This document shows, one piece after another, positions 1 to 8,210 of a stretch of DNA of 10,085 nucleotides; within the stretch, counting starts at the first letter, position 1; every line of letters begins with the position of its first letter. The notes under the pieces are model-generated. The model had not been told where the DNA came from. It saw only the letters and a program-made list of their open reading frames with translations, and did no database searches. The translations under genes were made by a program, and so were the position numbers. Source of the stretch: DAOSVX01 sp035379765 (lineage in GTDB: Bacteria > Bacillota_I > Bacilli_A > RF39 > UBA660); NCBI GenBank assembly GCA_035379765.1, contig DAOSVX010000024.1:1-10085 (forward strand), read 5' to 3'.

Positions 1-2999
1 TCATTTTCAACAGTAATTTTAAATTTACCACTTTGCTCTTCAATGTTAGCTACTGTTCCATCTATTTCTGATATTGTAGCTTTACCTTTTGGAATTCTAG
101 CTTCAAATAATTCTTCAACTCTTGGTAAACCTTGAGTAATATCACTACCACTAGCAACACCACCGGAATGGAATGTTCTCATGGTTAACTGGGTACCAGG
201 TTCACCAATTGATTGAGCAGCCATAATACCAACTGCTTCACCAGTTTCAACAACATTACCAGTAGCTAAATTGCGTCCATAACACATTTGGCAAACACCA
301 TTAACTGTTTTACAATTTAATACGGATCTAATATCAACTTCTTTAATACCAGCTTTAACTATTTTCTGAACAATGTTTTCGGTAATTAATTCGCCTTTAC
401 CAATAATAACTTCTTTGGTATTTGGGTCAATTACTTTAGCTGCTGTATATCTACCTAAAATACGTTCAGCCATTGATTCTAATACTGCTCCACTCTTTTC
501 ATCTATAAAATCTCTAACAGTTAAAGGAGCTATGCTTCCACAATCATGTTCTTTAACAATTATATCTTGAGAAACATCAACTAAACGACGAGTTAAGTAA
601 CCAGAGTCAGCTGTTCTTAAAGCAGTATCTGCTGTTCCTTTACGAGCTCCGTGAGTACTTAAGAAGAACTCAGAAACTGAAAGTCCATCTCTAAATGATG
701 ATGTAATAGGAATTTCGACAGCTTGACCATTAGGTTTAGCCATAAGTCCACGCATACCAGCAAGTTGAGTAAATTGACCAACAGAACCACGAGCTCCAGA
801 ATTCATCATCATGAATAGTGGGTTTTTAGAATATTTTTCGGAAAGAACTTTAAGTTCACTTTTTACTTGATCAGTGGCATCATTCCAAATACCAACAACT
901 TTAGTATATCTTTCTTTATCAGTAATTAAACCTCTTGAAAATTGCTTATTAACTTTATCAACTTGTTCTTTACTCTTAGCAATTATTGCTTTTTTATTCT
1001 CACTAACAACAATATCACTATAAGCTACTGTTAACCCAGCAACAGTTGAATATTTAAATCCTAAATCTTTTAATCTATCCAACATCAAAGAAGTTTCAGT
1101 TGTTTTATATCTTTTAAATACTTGAGCAATAATGTTTTGTAAAGTTTTTTTATCAAATGGTTTTACGATATCCATTTCTTTAACAGCTTTTCTAATATCA
1201 GTACCCATTTCTAAGAAATATTTACTTGGAGTTATATTTTCAATATTTTCACTAGTTGGTTCATTAATATAAGGAAATGAATCTGGTAAGATTTCATTAA
1301 ATATTAATTTACCAGCTGTAGTTACTAAATACATATCCTTTTTATCTTCGGTAAATATTTTGTGTTTAAAAGCTTTTACAGGAAGAACAATTCTAGTATG
1401 AAGAGTTATTTCATGACGTTTGTAAGCCATTATAGCTTCAGCACTATCTTTATAAACTTTTCCTTCGTTATCTAAGCCAGCTTCTTCCATACTTAAATAA
1501 TAGTTACCTAAAACCATATCTTGGCTAGGAGTTACAATTGGCTTACCTTGTTTAGGGTCTAATATATTATTAGCACCTAACATCAAAATGCGAGCTTCAG
1601 CTTTAGCTTCTTCTGATAAAGGTACATGAACAGCCATTTGGTCACCATCAAAGTCGGCGTTAAACGCTGTACAGACAAGTGGATGTAAACGTATTGCTTT
1701 GCCACCAGTTAATTTAGGTTCAAATGCTTGAATACCCAATCTATGTAAAGTTGGAGCACGGTTCAATAATATCGGATGTTCTGTTATAACATCTTCCACA
1801 ATATCCCATACACATGGGTCTTGATTTTCAATTAATCTTTTAGCTCCTTTAATATTATGAGCTAAATCTCTTTCCACCAAACCATGGATAACATGTGGTT
1901 TAAACAACTCTAAAGCCATTTCTTTAGGAATACCACATTGATACATTTTTAAATTTGGTCCAACGACGATAACAGAACGACCAGAATAGTCTACTCTTTT
2001 ACCAAGTAAGTTTTGACGAAAACGACCTTGTTTCCCTTTTAACATACTTGATAAAGATTTAAGCGGTCTATTACCAGCAGCAGTTACACTCCTACCTCTA
2101 CGACCATTATCAAATAATGAATCAACTGCTTCTTGAAGCATTCTTTTTTCATTTTGAACAATGATAGTTGGAGCACTAAGTTCTAATAATTTTTTTAGAC
2201 GATTATTACGATTAATAATACGACGATATAAATCATTTAAATCACTAGCTGCAAATCTGCCACCATCTAATTGAATCATCGGTCTTAAATCAGGTGGAAT
2301 AACTGGAATAACATCTAATATCATCCATTCTGGTTTATTCCCAGACTCAGCAAATGCTACTAAACAATCTAATCTTTTTACTAATCTAATTCTTTTTTGT
2401 CCAGTAGATCCATCTAAGTCTTTCTTAACTAGTTCTATTTCCTTATTTAAATCAATTTCTGATAATAATACTTTAATTGCTTCAGCACCCATACCAACTT
2501 TAAAACTGCTACCATATTTTTCATAATAAGCACGATATTCTTTATCAGATAAAGTTTGTTTCTTTTCTAAAGGAGCTGTTCCTGGATCTATTACTACATA
2601 ACTAACAAAATATAATACTTCTTCTAGTTCTCTTGGAGACATTTCCAGAACAAGAGCCATTTTTGATGGAACTCCTTTAAAGAACCAAATGTGTGAACAA
2701 GGAGAAGCAAGTTCAATATGCCCCATTCTTTCACGACGGACTTTAGAACGAGTTACTTCAACTCCACAACGATCACAGATAACATTTTTATATCTTAAAC
2801 GTTTATATTTGCCACAAGCACATTCAAAATCTTTAGTAGGCCCAAAGATCTTTTCACAAAATAGTCCATCTCTTTCTGGTCTTAAAGTACGATAGTTAAT
2901 AGTTTCTGGTTTTTTAACTTCCCCATAAGACCAACTTCTAATCTTTTCTGGAGATGCTATACCAATTCTTATTCCTTTAAAATTATTTACTTCTATCAT
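1..2999 (-). CDS. rpoC: DNA-directed RNA polymerase subunit beta' (3' end beyond window)
   Basis: Largest catalytic subunit of RNA polymerase, forming the active centre with RpoB. About 999 codons are open from the ATG at 2997-2999 to the left edge; the C-terminus (about 200 residues in Bacillus-type RpoC) is missing. Seen in my translation: N-terminus MIEVNNFKGIRIGIASPEKI; N-terminal zinc site C60, C62, C75, C78; clamp-helix region (LNDLYRRIINRNNRLKKLL); catalytic NADFDGD at 447-453, with the Mg-binding aspartates D449, D451 and D453; bridge helix at about 762-797; second zinc site C820, C896, C903, C906; trigger-loop motif MRTFHSGG with H944. No large lineage insertion follows the visible trigger-loop region, as in Gram-positive enzymes. 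The gene starts two bases after the rpoB stop codon, so it is translated from the rpoB transcript. No frameshift or missing key residue was seen. The identification is certain; only the end is unknown. Confidence 0.98.
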   Translation of the reverse strand, partial: MIEVNNFKGIRIGIASPEKIRSWSYGEVKKPETINYRTLRPERDGLFCEKIFGPTKDFECACGKYKRLRYKNVICDRCGVEVTRSKVRRERMGHIELASPCSHIWFFKGVPSKMALVLEMSPRELEEVLYFVSYVVIDPGTAPLEKKQTLSDKEYRAYYEKYGSSFKVGMGAEAIKVLLSEIDLNKEIELVKKDLDGSTGQKRIRLVKRLDCLVAFAESGNKPEWMILDVIPVIPPDLRPMIQLDGGRFAASDLNDLYRRIINRNNRLKKLLELSAPTIIVQNEKRMLQEAVDSLFDNGRRGRSVTAAGNRPLKSLSSMLKGKQGRFRQNLLGKRVDYSGRSVIVVGPNLKMYQCGIPKEMALELFKPHVIHGLVERDLAHNIKGAKRLIENQDPCVWDIVEDVITEHPILLNRAPTLHRLGIQAFEPKLTGGKAIRLHPLVCTAFNADFDGDQMAVHVPLSEEAKAEARILMLGANNILDPKQGKPIVTPSQDMVLGNYYLSMEEAGLDNEGKVYKDSAEAIMAYKRHEITLHTRIVLPVKAFKHKIFTEDKKDMYLVTTAGKLIFNEILPDSFPYINEPTSENIENITPSKYFLEMGTDIRKAVKEMDIVKPFDKKTLQNIIAQVFKRYKTTETSLMLDRLKDLGFKYSTVAGLTVAYSDIVVSENKKAIIAKSKEQVDKVNKQFSRGLITDKERYTKVVGIWNDATDQVKSELKVLSEKYSKNPLFMMMNSGARGSVGQFTQLAGMRGLMAKPNGQAVEIPITSSFRDGLSVSEFFLSTHGARKGTADTALRTADSGYLTRRLVDVSQDIIVKEHDCGSIAPLTVRDFIDEKSGAVLESMAERILGRYTAAKVIDPNTKEVIIGKGELITENIVQKIVKAGIKEVDIRSVLNCKTVNGVCQMCYGRNLATGNVVETGEAVGIMAAQSIGEPGTQLTMRTFHSGGVASGSDITQGLPRVEELFEARIPKGKATISEIDGTVANIEEQSGKFKITVEN

Positions 3000-3001
3000 T
3001 T

Positions 3002-6000
3002 TTATTCCCCCTCACTATCTGTTTTGTCTAATGAAGGATCTGGAGTAATAGTTTCTTCTATTTCTTCAGAACTCTTTTTTAATTCTCCAGTTTTAGCATC
3101 TAACTCATCTATAGTAATAGCTTCTTCGTTAGTTTCATCAGTTTCTAATTCTTTTAAATCAACTATTTTATCTTCTTGATCAAGAATTTGAACATCTAAG
3201 CCTAAGGCTTGGAATTCTTTAATAAGAACACGGAAACTTTCTGGTATACCAGCTTGATTTATTAATTTACCTTTTACTAAAGCTTCATAGACTTTTACTC
3301 TACCGACTACATCATCAGATTTAACAGTCATTATTTCTTGTAAAACATGAGCTGCTCCATAAGCATATAGAGCCCAAACTTCCATTTCACCAAATCTTTG
3401 ACCACCAAATTGAGCTTTACCACCAAGTGGTTGTTGAGTTACTAAAGCATATGGTCCAGTACTACGCGCATGAAGCTTATCATCAACCATATGATGAAGT
3501 TTAACCATATACATAACTCCAACACTAATTCTATTTTCAAATGGTTCGCCAGTTCTACCATCATATAAAACTGTTTTACCATCTTCATCTATTCCTGCTT
3601 CTTTCATCATGTCAGCTATATCTTTGCTTGTTGCTCCATCAAATACTGGAGTAGCAACATGAACACCTAATTTTTTAGCTGCCCAACCTAAATGTAATTC
3701 TAATATTTGGCCAATATTCATACGACTTGGAACACCCATTGGGTTTAACATAATATCTACTGGAGTTCCATCAGCCATAAATGGCATATTTTCTTCTGGT
3801 AATACTAAAGATATAACACCTTTATTACCATGACGACCAGCCATTTTATCACCAACTTGAATCTTACGCTTTTGAGCTATATAAACTCTAATAACTTTTG
3901 ATACACCAGCATTTAGTTCTTCGCTGTTTTCTTTAGTATAAATCTTAACATCGTGAACAATACCATCAGCACCATGTTCAACACGCAAAGAAGTATCTCT
4001 TACTTCTCTAGTCTTTTCACCAAATATAGCATGTAAAAGTTTTTCTTCACTAGTTAATTCTTGAACTCCTTTAGGAGTTACTTTACCAACTAAAATATCT
4101 CCTTCATGAACTTCAGTACCAATATTTATAATACCATCAATATTTAAATTCTTGCGGGCATCTTCACCAACATTAGGAATATCTCTAGTAATTTCTTCTG
4201 GTCCCAACTTAGTATCACGACATTCAATATCGTAATGATCAATATGAATTGATGTATAAACATCATCTTTAACTAATCTTTCATTTAAGATAACTGCATC
4301 TTCATAGTTATATCCATCAAAAGTCATGAAAGCAACAGTCATATTTTTACCTAAAGCTAATTCTCCTTTTTCAGTTGAAGGACCATCAGCAATAACCATT
4401 CCTCTTTTAATCTTATCACCCTTTTTAACAAGTGGTGTATGATTAAAACAAGTTAAAGCATTACTTCTTTCAAAATTAGCTAAATAATAAACATCTTTGC
4501 CTTTAGCATTCTTAACTTCAATTTTCTTAGCATCGGCATAAGTTACTTCCCCATCGGCTTTAGCTACTACTGTACTTCCTGAATCACGTGCTGCTATATA
4601 TTCAACTCCGGTTCCTACTATTGGAGCTTCGGTTTTTAAAAGTGGTACGGCTTGACGTTGCATGTTAGCACCCATTAAAGCACGGTTAGCATCATCATGT
4701 TCTAAGAAAGGAATACAACTGGTTGTAATAGATACTATTTGTCCTGGAGCCACATCAACAAAATCTATTTGCTCTTTTTTAGCCATAACATTCTCGCCAT
4801 TTAAACGAGCTACTACTTCATCTTCTAATATTTCGTTTTTCTTACCTAATTTTAAAGTTGCTTGCGAAATATAATAATCTTTTTCTTCATCAGCAGTTAA
4901 ATAAACAACTTCATCTGTTATAACAGCATTTTTAACTTTACGATATGGAGTCATAATGAAACCATACTCATTTATTTTAGCGTAACTAGCTAAAGAAGTA
5001 ATAAGACCAATATTTTGACCTTCAGGACTTTCAATAGGACATATTCTCCCATAGTGAGATTCATTAACATCACGAACATCCATTCCAGCTCTATCTCTTG
5101 ATAAACCACCAGGCCCTAAAGAAGATAATCTTCTTTTATCAGTTAACTCAGCTATTGGGTTTACTTGTTCCATAAACTTAGATAACTGACTGCTACCAAA
5201 GAATTCTTTTAAAGCCGCGGTTACCGGTCTAATATTAATTAATGATTTAGGTGTTACCGTTTCAATTTCTTGGGTTGTCATTCTTTCTCTGATAACTCTT
5301 TCCATTCTAGCAACACCAATTCTAAATTGTCCTTGAATTAATTCACCAACTTGACGAACACGTCTATTACCTAAATGATCTATTTCATCGGTATTACCAA
5401 TACCTGCTAGTAAATTCAAATAATATGATATAGATGCATAAACATCTGATATAGTTAATCTTTTAACATCTATACTTTGATCATTTCCAATAATTTTATG
5501 GGTAATTTTTTTGTTTTCTTTATCATAAACTAAAACTTCTTGAATCTTATCATACTCATCCAAGTCTTTATTGATTATTGTTTCGTGAACATTTACACCT
5601 TTTTCAAAAGATGGTTTTATTTCTTCTAATATATCTTTAGTTATTAACGTTCCTTTAGCTAAAACAATCTTCTTGCCATCTTTAATATCTTCGGCTATCG
5701 TACATCCTAATAAACGATCACATATATTTAATTTTTTATTAAATTTATAACGACCTACTTTAGCCAAATCATATCTAAATCTATCAAAGAATCTGGTAAC
5801 TAATTGATTTTTAGCACTTTCTAAAGTAGCCGGTTCTCCTGGTCTTAATTTTTCATATATTTCAATTAAAGCTTCATCAGTGTTTTTGGTTGAATCTTTT
5901 TCTAAAGTGTTTTCAATATATTTGTCTTTACCAAAAACAGCTATAATATCTTCATCATTAGATAAACCTAAAGCTCTAAGTAAAGTAGTTACTGTAACTT

Positions 6001-6565
6001 TACGGGTTCTATCAATACGAACATATAAAACGTCTCGAGCATCTAATTCATATTCTAACCAAGTCCCTTTGTTAGGTATAACTTCGCCAGTAATTACAGG
6101 TCTACCATTTTTATCTATTTCTTTTTTAAAATAAATTGATGGACTTCTAACTAATTGTGAAGTTATAACTCTTTCAACGCCGTTGATAACAAAAGTTCCA
6201 TAATCAGTCATTAAAGGCATGTCACCTAAAAAGACTTCTTGTTCTTTTACTTCACCAGTTTCATGGATAAATACTCTTACTTGAACCTTTAAAGGAGCAT
6301 TATAAGAAAGTTTTCTTTCTTTTGCTTCCTTAATAGAATATCTTGGTTCATCAAAAGAATAATCACCAAATTCAAGTGATATATTTCCTGTAAAACTTTC
6401 AACGGGGAATAAATCATCAAATACTTCTCTGATACCCTTTTCTAGAAACCATGCATATGATTTCTTTTGAATTTCTAAAAGGTCTGTCAACGCTAAGGTG
6501 TTTTGTGTTTTAGAGAAAGTTCTTCTTTCTCTATGGTCACCAAATTTTTCAACTCTGTATGCCAC
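3002..6565 (-). CDS. rpoB: DNA-directed RNA polymerase subunit beta
   Basis: Second-largest catalytic subunit of RNA polymerase: it forms one jaw of the DNA channel, binds the nascent RNA and carries the rifamycin pocket. The product is 1187 residues, close to the Bacillus length. It starts with GTG; AGGGG lies seven bases upstream and the protein begins MAYRVEKFGDHRERRTFSK, matching the family start. Visible blocks: the protrusion/lobe region with RVITSQLVRSPSIYF; the pocket segment at about 457-483; GRICPIESPEGQNIGLI; GANMQRQAVPLL; FMTFDGYNYEDAVI; the active-site loop GDKMAGRHGNKG at 905-916, with K907 and K915; and the C-terminal block STGPYALVTQQPLGGKAQFGGQRFGEMEVWALYAYGAA, which contacts beta'. 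An acidic tail of about 55 residues ends the protein. The oddity is the rifamycin pocket: K463, E466 and D476 replace the usual Gln, Asp and His. The gene has its own promoter and is followed two bases later by rpoC. No rplL lies upstream. Confidence 0.99.
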   Translation of the reverse strand: MAYRVEKFGDHRERRTFSKTQNTLALTDLLEIQKKSYAWFLEKGIREVFDDLFPVESFTGNISLEFGDYSFDEPRYSIKEAKERKLSYNAPLKVQVRVFIHETGEVKEQEVFLGDMPLMTDYGTFVINGVERVITSQLVRSPSIYFKKEIDKNGRPVITGEVIPNKGTWLEYELDARDVLYVRIDRTRKVTVTTLLRALGLSNDEDIIAVFGKDKYIENTLEKDSTKNTDEALIEIYEKLRPGEPATLESAKNQLVTRFFDRFRYDLAKVGRYKFNKKLNICDRLLGCTIAEDIKDGKKIVLAKGTLITKDILEEIKPSFEKGVNVHETIINKDLDEYDKIQEVLVYDKENKKITHKIIGNDQSIDVKRLTISDVYASISYYLNLLAGIGNTDEIDHLGNRRVRQVGELIQGQFRIGVARMERVIRERMTTQEIETVTPKSLINIRPVTAALKEFFGSSQLSKFMEQVNPIAELTDKRRLSSLGPGGLSRDRAGMDVRDVNESHYGRICPIESPEGQNIGLITSLASYAKINEYGFIMTPYRKVKNAVITDEVVYLTADEEKDYYISQATLKLGKKNEILEDEVVARLNGENVMAKKEQIDFVDVAPGQIVSITTSCIPFLEHDDANRALMGANMQRQAVPLLKTEAPIVGTGVEYIAARDSGSTVVAKADGEVTYADAKKIEVKNAKGKDVYYLANFERSNALTCFNHTPLVKKGDKIKRGMVIADGPSTEKGELALGKNMTVAFMTFDGYNYEDAVILNERLVKDDVYTSIHIDHYDIECRDTKLGPEEITRDIPNVGEDARKNLNIDGIINIGTEVHEGDILVGKVTPKGVQELTSEEKLLHAIFGEKTREVRDTSLRVEHGADGIVHDVKIYTKENSEELNAGVSKVIRVYIAQKRKIQVGDKMAGRHGNKGVISLVLPEENMPFMADGTPVDIMLNPMGVPSRMNIGQILELHLGWAAKKLGVHVATPVFDGATSKDIADMMKEAGIDEDGKTVLYDGRTGEPFENRISVGVMYMVKLHHMVDDKLHARSTGPYALVTQQPLGGKAQFGGQRFGEMEVWALYAYGAAHVLQEIMTVKSDDVVGRVKVYEALVKGKLINQAGIPESFRVLIKEFQALGLDVQILDQEDKIVDLKELETDETNEEAITIDELDAKTGELKKSSEEIEETITPDPSLDKTDSEGE
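3006..3013 (-). promoter_or_regulatory. rpoC ribosome binding site inside the rpoB 3' end
   Basis: The minus strand reads GAGGGGGA, then six bases (ATAAAA), then the rpoC ATG. These purines also encode the last RpoB residues (Glu-Gly-Glu), and the TAA stop of rpoB lies between them and the rpoC start. This strong Shine-Dalgarno sequence fixes the rpoC start and suggests that ribosomes finishing rpoB reinitiate on rpoC, keeping the two subunits matched. The coupling is inference. Confidence 0.8.
5117..5197 (-). other. Rifampicin-resistance-determining segment of rpoB with non-consensus residues
   Basis: This segment encodes RpoB residues 457-483, aligning without gaps to E. coli 507-533. Differences from E. 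coli are Q513 to K463 (AAG, minus strand of 5177-5179), D516 to E466, N518 to V468, L521 to I471, S522 to A472, I524 to L474, H526 to D476 (GAT, minus strand of 5138-5140), I530 to L480 and A532 to S482. The residues equivalent to S512, F514, R528, R529, S531 and L533 are kept. Q513K and H526D are well-known single-step rifampicin resistance substitutions in E. coli and Mycobacterium tuberculosis. The prediction of resistance here is inference. Confidence 0.9.
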
Positions 6566-6586
6566 TCTTTCACCCCTATAACTAAT

Positions 6587-6626
6587 AAAAAAATTTTTAA
6601 ACGTAACTCACAACAAAAGTGAACGT
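6587..6626 (-). promoter_or_regulatory. Possible leader hairpin with T-run before rpoB
   Basis: The transcribed rpoB leader can fold ACGT plus TCAC (minus strand of 6619-6626) against GTGA plus ACGT (minus strand of 6601-6604 and 6608-6611), with a three-base bulge and a seven-base loop. An A5T7 run follows at 6587-6598, upstream of the ribosome binding site. The layout resembles an attenuator, but the stem is short, bulged and AT-poor only in part, and the T-run starts several bases after it. It may simply be leader structure. Confidence 0.25.
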
Positions 6627-6638
6627 CACCAAAATAAC

Positions 6639-6667
6639 ATTTTACGCACTAAATCAAGGGTTGTCAA
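6639..6667 (-). promoter_or_regulatory. Housekeeping promoter of rpoBC
   Basis: On the minus strand a perfect -35 box TTGACA (6662-6667) is followed by a 17-base spacer and the -10 box TAAAAT (6639-6644), one mismatch from consensus. Transcription would start near 6632, giving a leader of about 67 bases before the GTG of rpoB. It is the best sigma-A-type match in the window and fits the high demand for RNA polymerase. It shows that rpoBC need not depend on readthrough from the sugar-phosphomutase gene. Confidence 0.82.
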
Positions 6668-6717
6668 CAATTTTCGGCTATTTTTAGCAAAAAAATAGTG
6701 AAAAGTAATGTTTTTGA

Positions 6718-8088
6718 TTATTTATTATATAAATTAACCAAATTTAAGTATTCATTTTTAATTTCTAGTAATTCTTTTTCGTCGGTTGATTCAAACATTA
6801 AAGTCAAGTTAGGTCCAGTATTTGATGCCCTAACCAAAGCCCAACTGTTTAAATATAATATCTTTATACCATCTATTTTACTAATAGTCAATCCTTTTCC
6901 TTGGGCATACTTTTCTATTTCACCAACTATTTTAAACTTCAAATCATCAGTCGTAGGAATTCTTATTTCCCAAGTTTTATAGTAAGAAGGTATCTCTTTT
7001 AATAAATCTTTAACGTTTTTATTTTCTTTACTTAATATTTCTATTAAACGAAGAGCTGAATACATACTGCTTGTTATTGGCCAAAAACGATCATTAAAAT
7101 AAATGTGTCCGGAATATTCAGCACCAAATATAGCATTATTTTCTTTAATGGCACCTGCCATAAAAGGAGCTCCTGTACGACATTCTACGTATTCTCCACC
7201 AGATGCTAAAGCAACATCTTTTAAAGCTCTTGTACATTTTATATCACCAACAATAACCCTATCAGGATTATTTTTTAAAATATCTTTAACAAATAAAGTA
7301 CTAAAGAAATCAGCAGAAACAAAATGACCTTCGTTATCAACAATTCCTATTCTGTCCCCATCTCCATCAAATCCAATACCTATATCAGCTTTTAGTTCTT
7401 GGACACGATTAGATAAAGCTTGCATATTTTCTTCTACACATGGATCAGGATGATGATTAGGAAAATTGCCATCTGAAGTAGCAAAAAGATAATCAACATC
7501 GATATTTAAATTAGCAAATACTTCTTTTATAATTACACTAGTTGTCCCATTACCACAGTCTAATACTACTTTTAACCTTTTCGGTAATTGAACATCTTTT
7601 ATTAAAGCTGCTATATAAGAATCTTTGATGTTTTTAGTAATCATTACCCCTGTTCCCTTTTTGAAATTAGCAACATTTACATATTTAGCAAATTCTTTAA
7701 TTTGGGTTTCTCTAGCACTGCCTGAAGAATCAAAAGAAATTTTAAAACCATTTTCATTTTTAGGATTATGACTAGCAGTAATCATTATACTAGCAGGAAC
7801 TTTTAAACAAATCCTCGCAAAATATACAATTGGTGTCGTAACTAAACCAATATTAGTAATATTTATTCCTGTTTCTAATATCCCCTTTGTTAAAGCCTCA
7901 AATAAAGTTTTACTTGATAAACGATTATCATAACCAATAACACATTCTTTTTCACCATGTTCTTTTATATAGCTACCATATCCTAAACCTATGGTATAAG
8001 CTATATCTTCATTAATAAAAGTTGGATATTCTCCTCTAATATCGTAAGCTCTAAATATATTAGTGTTTATATCTTTAATAATTTCCAT
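6718..8088 (-). CDS. manB: Phosphomannomutase/phosphoglucomutase (alpha-D-phosphohexomutase family)
   Basis: Cytoplasmic enzyme that interconverts hexose 6-phosphates and hexose 1-phosphates (mannose and/or glucose) through a phosphoserine intermediate, feeding nucleotide-sugar and glycan synthesis. It has 456 residues, the usual length for the AlgC/ManB type. All four family motifs are visible: the N-terminal FRAYDIRG at 12-19; the phosphoserine loop TASHNP at 104-109, with catalytic S106; the metal loop DGDGDR at 241-246 with D241, D243 and D245; the sugar-recognition loop AEYSGH at 323-328 (E324, S326); and the phosphate-binding RASNTGP at 420-426. The loop and the overall match favour dual PMM/PGM activity over GlmM (GEQSGH) or eukaryote-type PGM, but substrate preference cannot be read from sequence alone, so the symbol is tentative. 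The ATG has a weak GGA eight bases upstream. The gene sits between hup and rpoB, with its own extended -10 promoter, and no sugar-pathway neighbour is visible. Confidence 0.93.
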   Translation of the reverse strand: MEIIKDINTNIFRAYDIRGEYPTFINEDIAYTIGLGYGSYIKEHGEKECVIGYDNRLSSKTLFEALTKGILETGINITNIGLVTTPIVYFARICLKVPASIMITASHNPKNENGFKISFDSSGSARETQIKEFAKYVNVANFKKGTGVMITKNIKDSYIAALIKDVQLPKRLKVVLDCGNGTTSVIIKEVFANLNIDVDYLFATSDGNFPNHHPDPCVEENMQALSNRVQELKADIGIGFDGDGDRIGIVDNEGHFVSADFFSTLFVKDILKNNPDRVIVGDIKCTRALKDVALASGGEYVECRTGAPFMAGAIKENNAIFGAEYSGHIYFNDRFWPITSSMYSALRLIEILSKENKNVKDLLKEIPSYYKTWEIRIPTTDDLKFKIVGEIEKYAQGKGLTISKIDGIKILYLNSWALVRASNTGPNLTLMFESTDEKELLEIKNEYLNLVNLYNK

Positions 8089-8110
8089 TATATCAATCCA
8101 ATCTATTATG

Positions 8111-8119
8111 ATTATATCA
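8111..8119 (-). promoter_or_regulatory. Extended -10 promoter of the phosphohexomutase gene
   Basis: The minus strand reads TGATATAAT, which is a perfect -10 hexamer (8111-8116) preceded by an extended TGN motif (8117-8119). The -35 position (17 bases upstream) reads TCTAAT, a poor match that falls inside the inverted repeat at 8122-8154. The start would be near 8104, leaving a leader of about 16 bases. A weak -35 box masked by a palindrome suits a regulated promoter, but that is inference. Confidence 0.65.
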
Positions 8120-8121
8120 TT

Positions 8122-8154
8122 AAATAAGGAAGAATTAGATATTCTCCTTTATTT
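8122..8154. repeat. 33-base imperfect inverted repeat abutting the manB -10 element
   Basis: Two 14-base arms, AAATAAAGGAGAAT and ATTCTTCCTTATTT on the minus strand, flank a five-base centre (ATCTA). Twelve of 14 positions are exact complements; the other two are one A/C mismatch and one G/T wobble. The repeat ends two bases before the extended -10 motif and covers the -35 zone. It could be an operator, or a back-up terminator for hup, although its T-run is interrupted. No known operator consensus was recognised. Confidence 0.6.
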
Positions 8155-8173
8155 TTGACATTTTTTTGACTAC

Positions 8174-8196
8174 AAAAAAACGAACCATAAGGTTCG
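8174..8196 (-). terminator. Rho-independent terminator of hup
   Basis: On the minus strand, 14 bases after the hup stop, CGAACC and GGTTCG form a perfect six-base-pair stem with the tetraloop TTAT, followed by seven T residues (8174-8180). This is a textbook intrinsic terminator and separates hup from the phosphohexomutase gene. The opposite strand has only a broken T-run (attttta), so action is mainly on the minus strand. Confidence 0.9.
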
Positions 8197-8210
8197 ATTT
8201 TTATTTTCTA

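Noticed and set aside
1..6565. Frameshifts, inteins or insertions in rpoB or rpoC.
   Set aside because: Both frames stay open and collinear with the family, with all catalytic and zinc-binding residues present.
6678..6698. Eight-base-pair A/T-only stem (CTATTTTT with AAAAATAG, five-base loop) as the terminator of the phosphohexomutase gene.
   Set aside because: The stem is nearly all A-T and on the minus strand is followed by CCGAAAATTG, not a T-run. It may be chance in AT-rich DNA; readthrough from manB into rpoB stays possible.
8155..8160. Plus-strand TTGACA as the -35 box of a rightward promoter.
   Set aside because: No -10-like hexamer lies 16-18 bases downstream, and no plus-strand gene follows; the region reads straight into the hup terminator and the antisense of hup.
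8152..8170. Tandem TTTTTGAC repeat (two copies, 11-base period) between manB and hup.
   Set aside because: It has only two short T-rich copies next to the terminator T-run, so it is easily chance in this composition.
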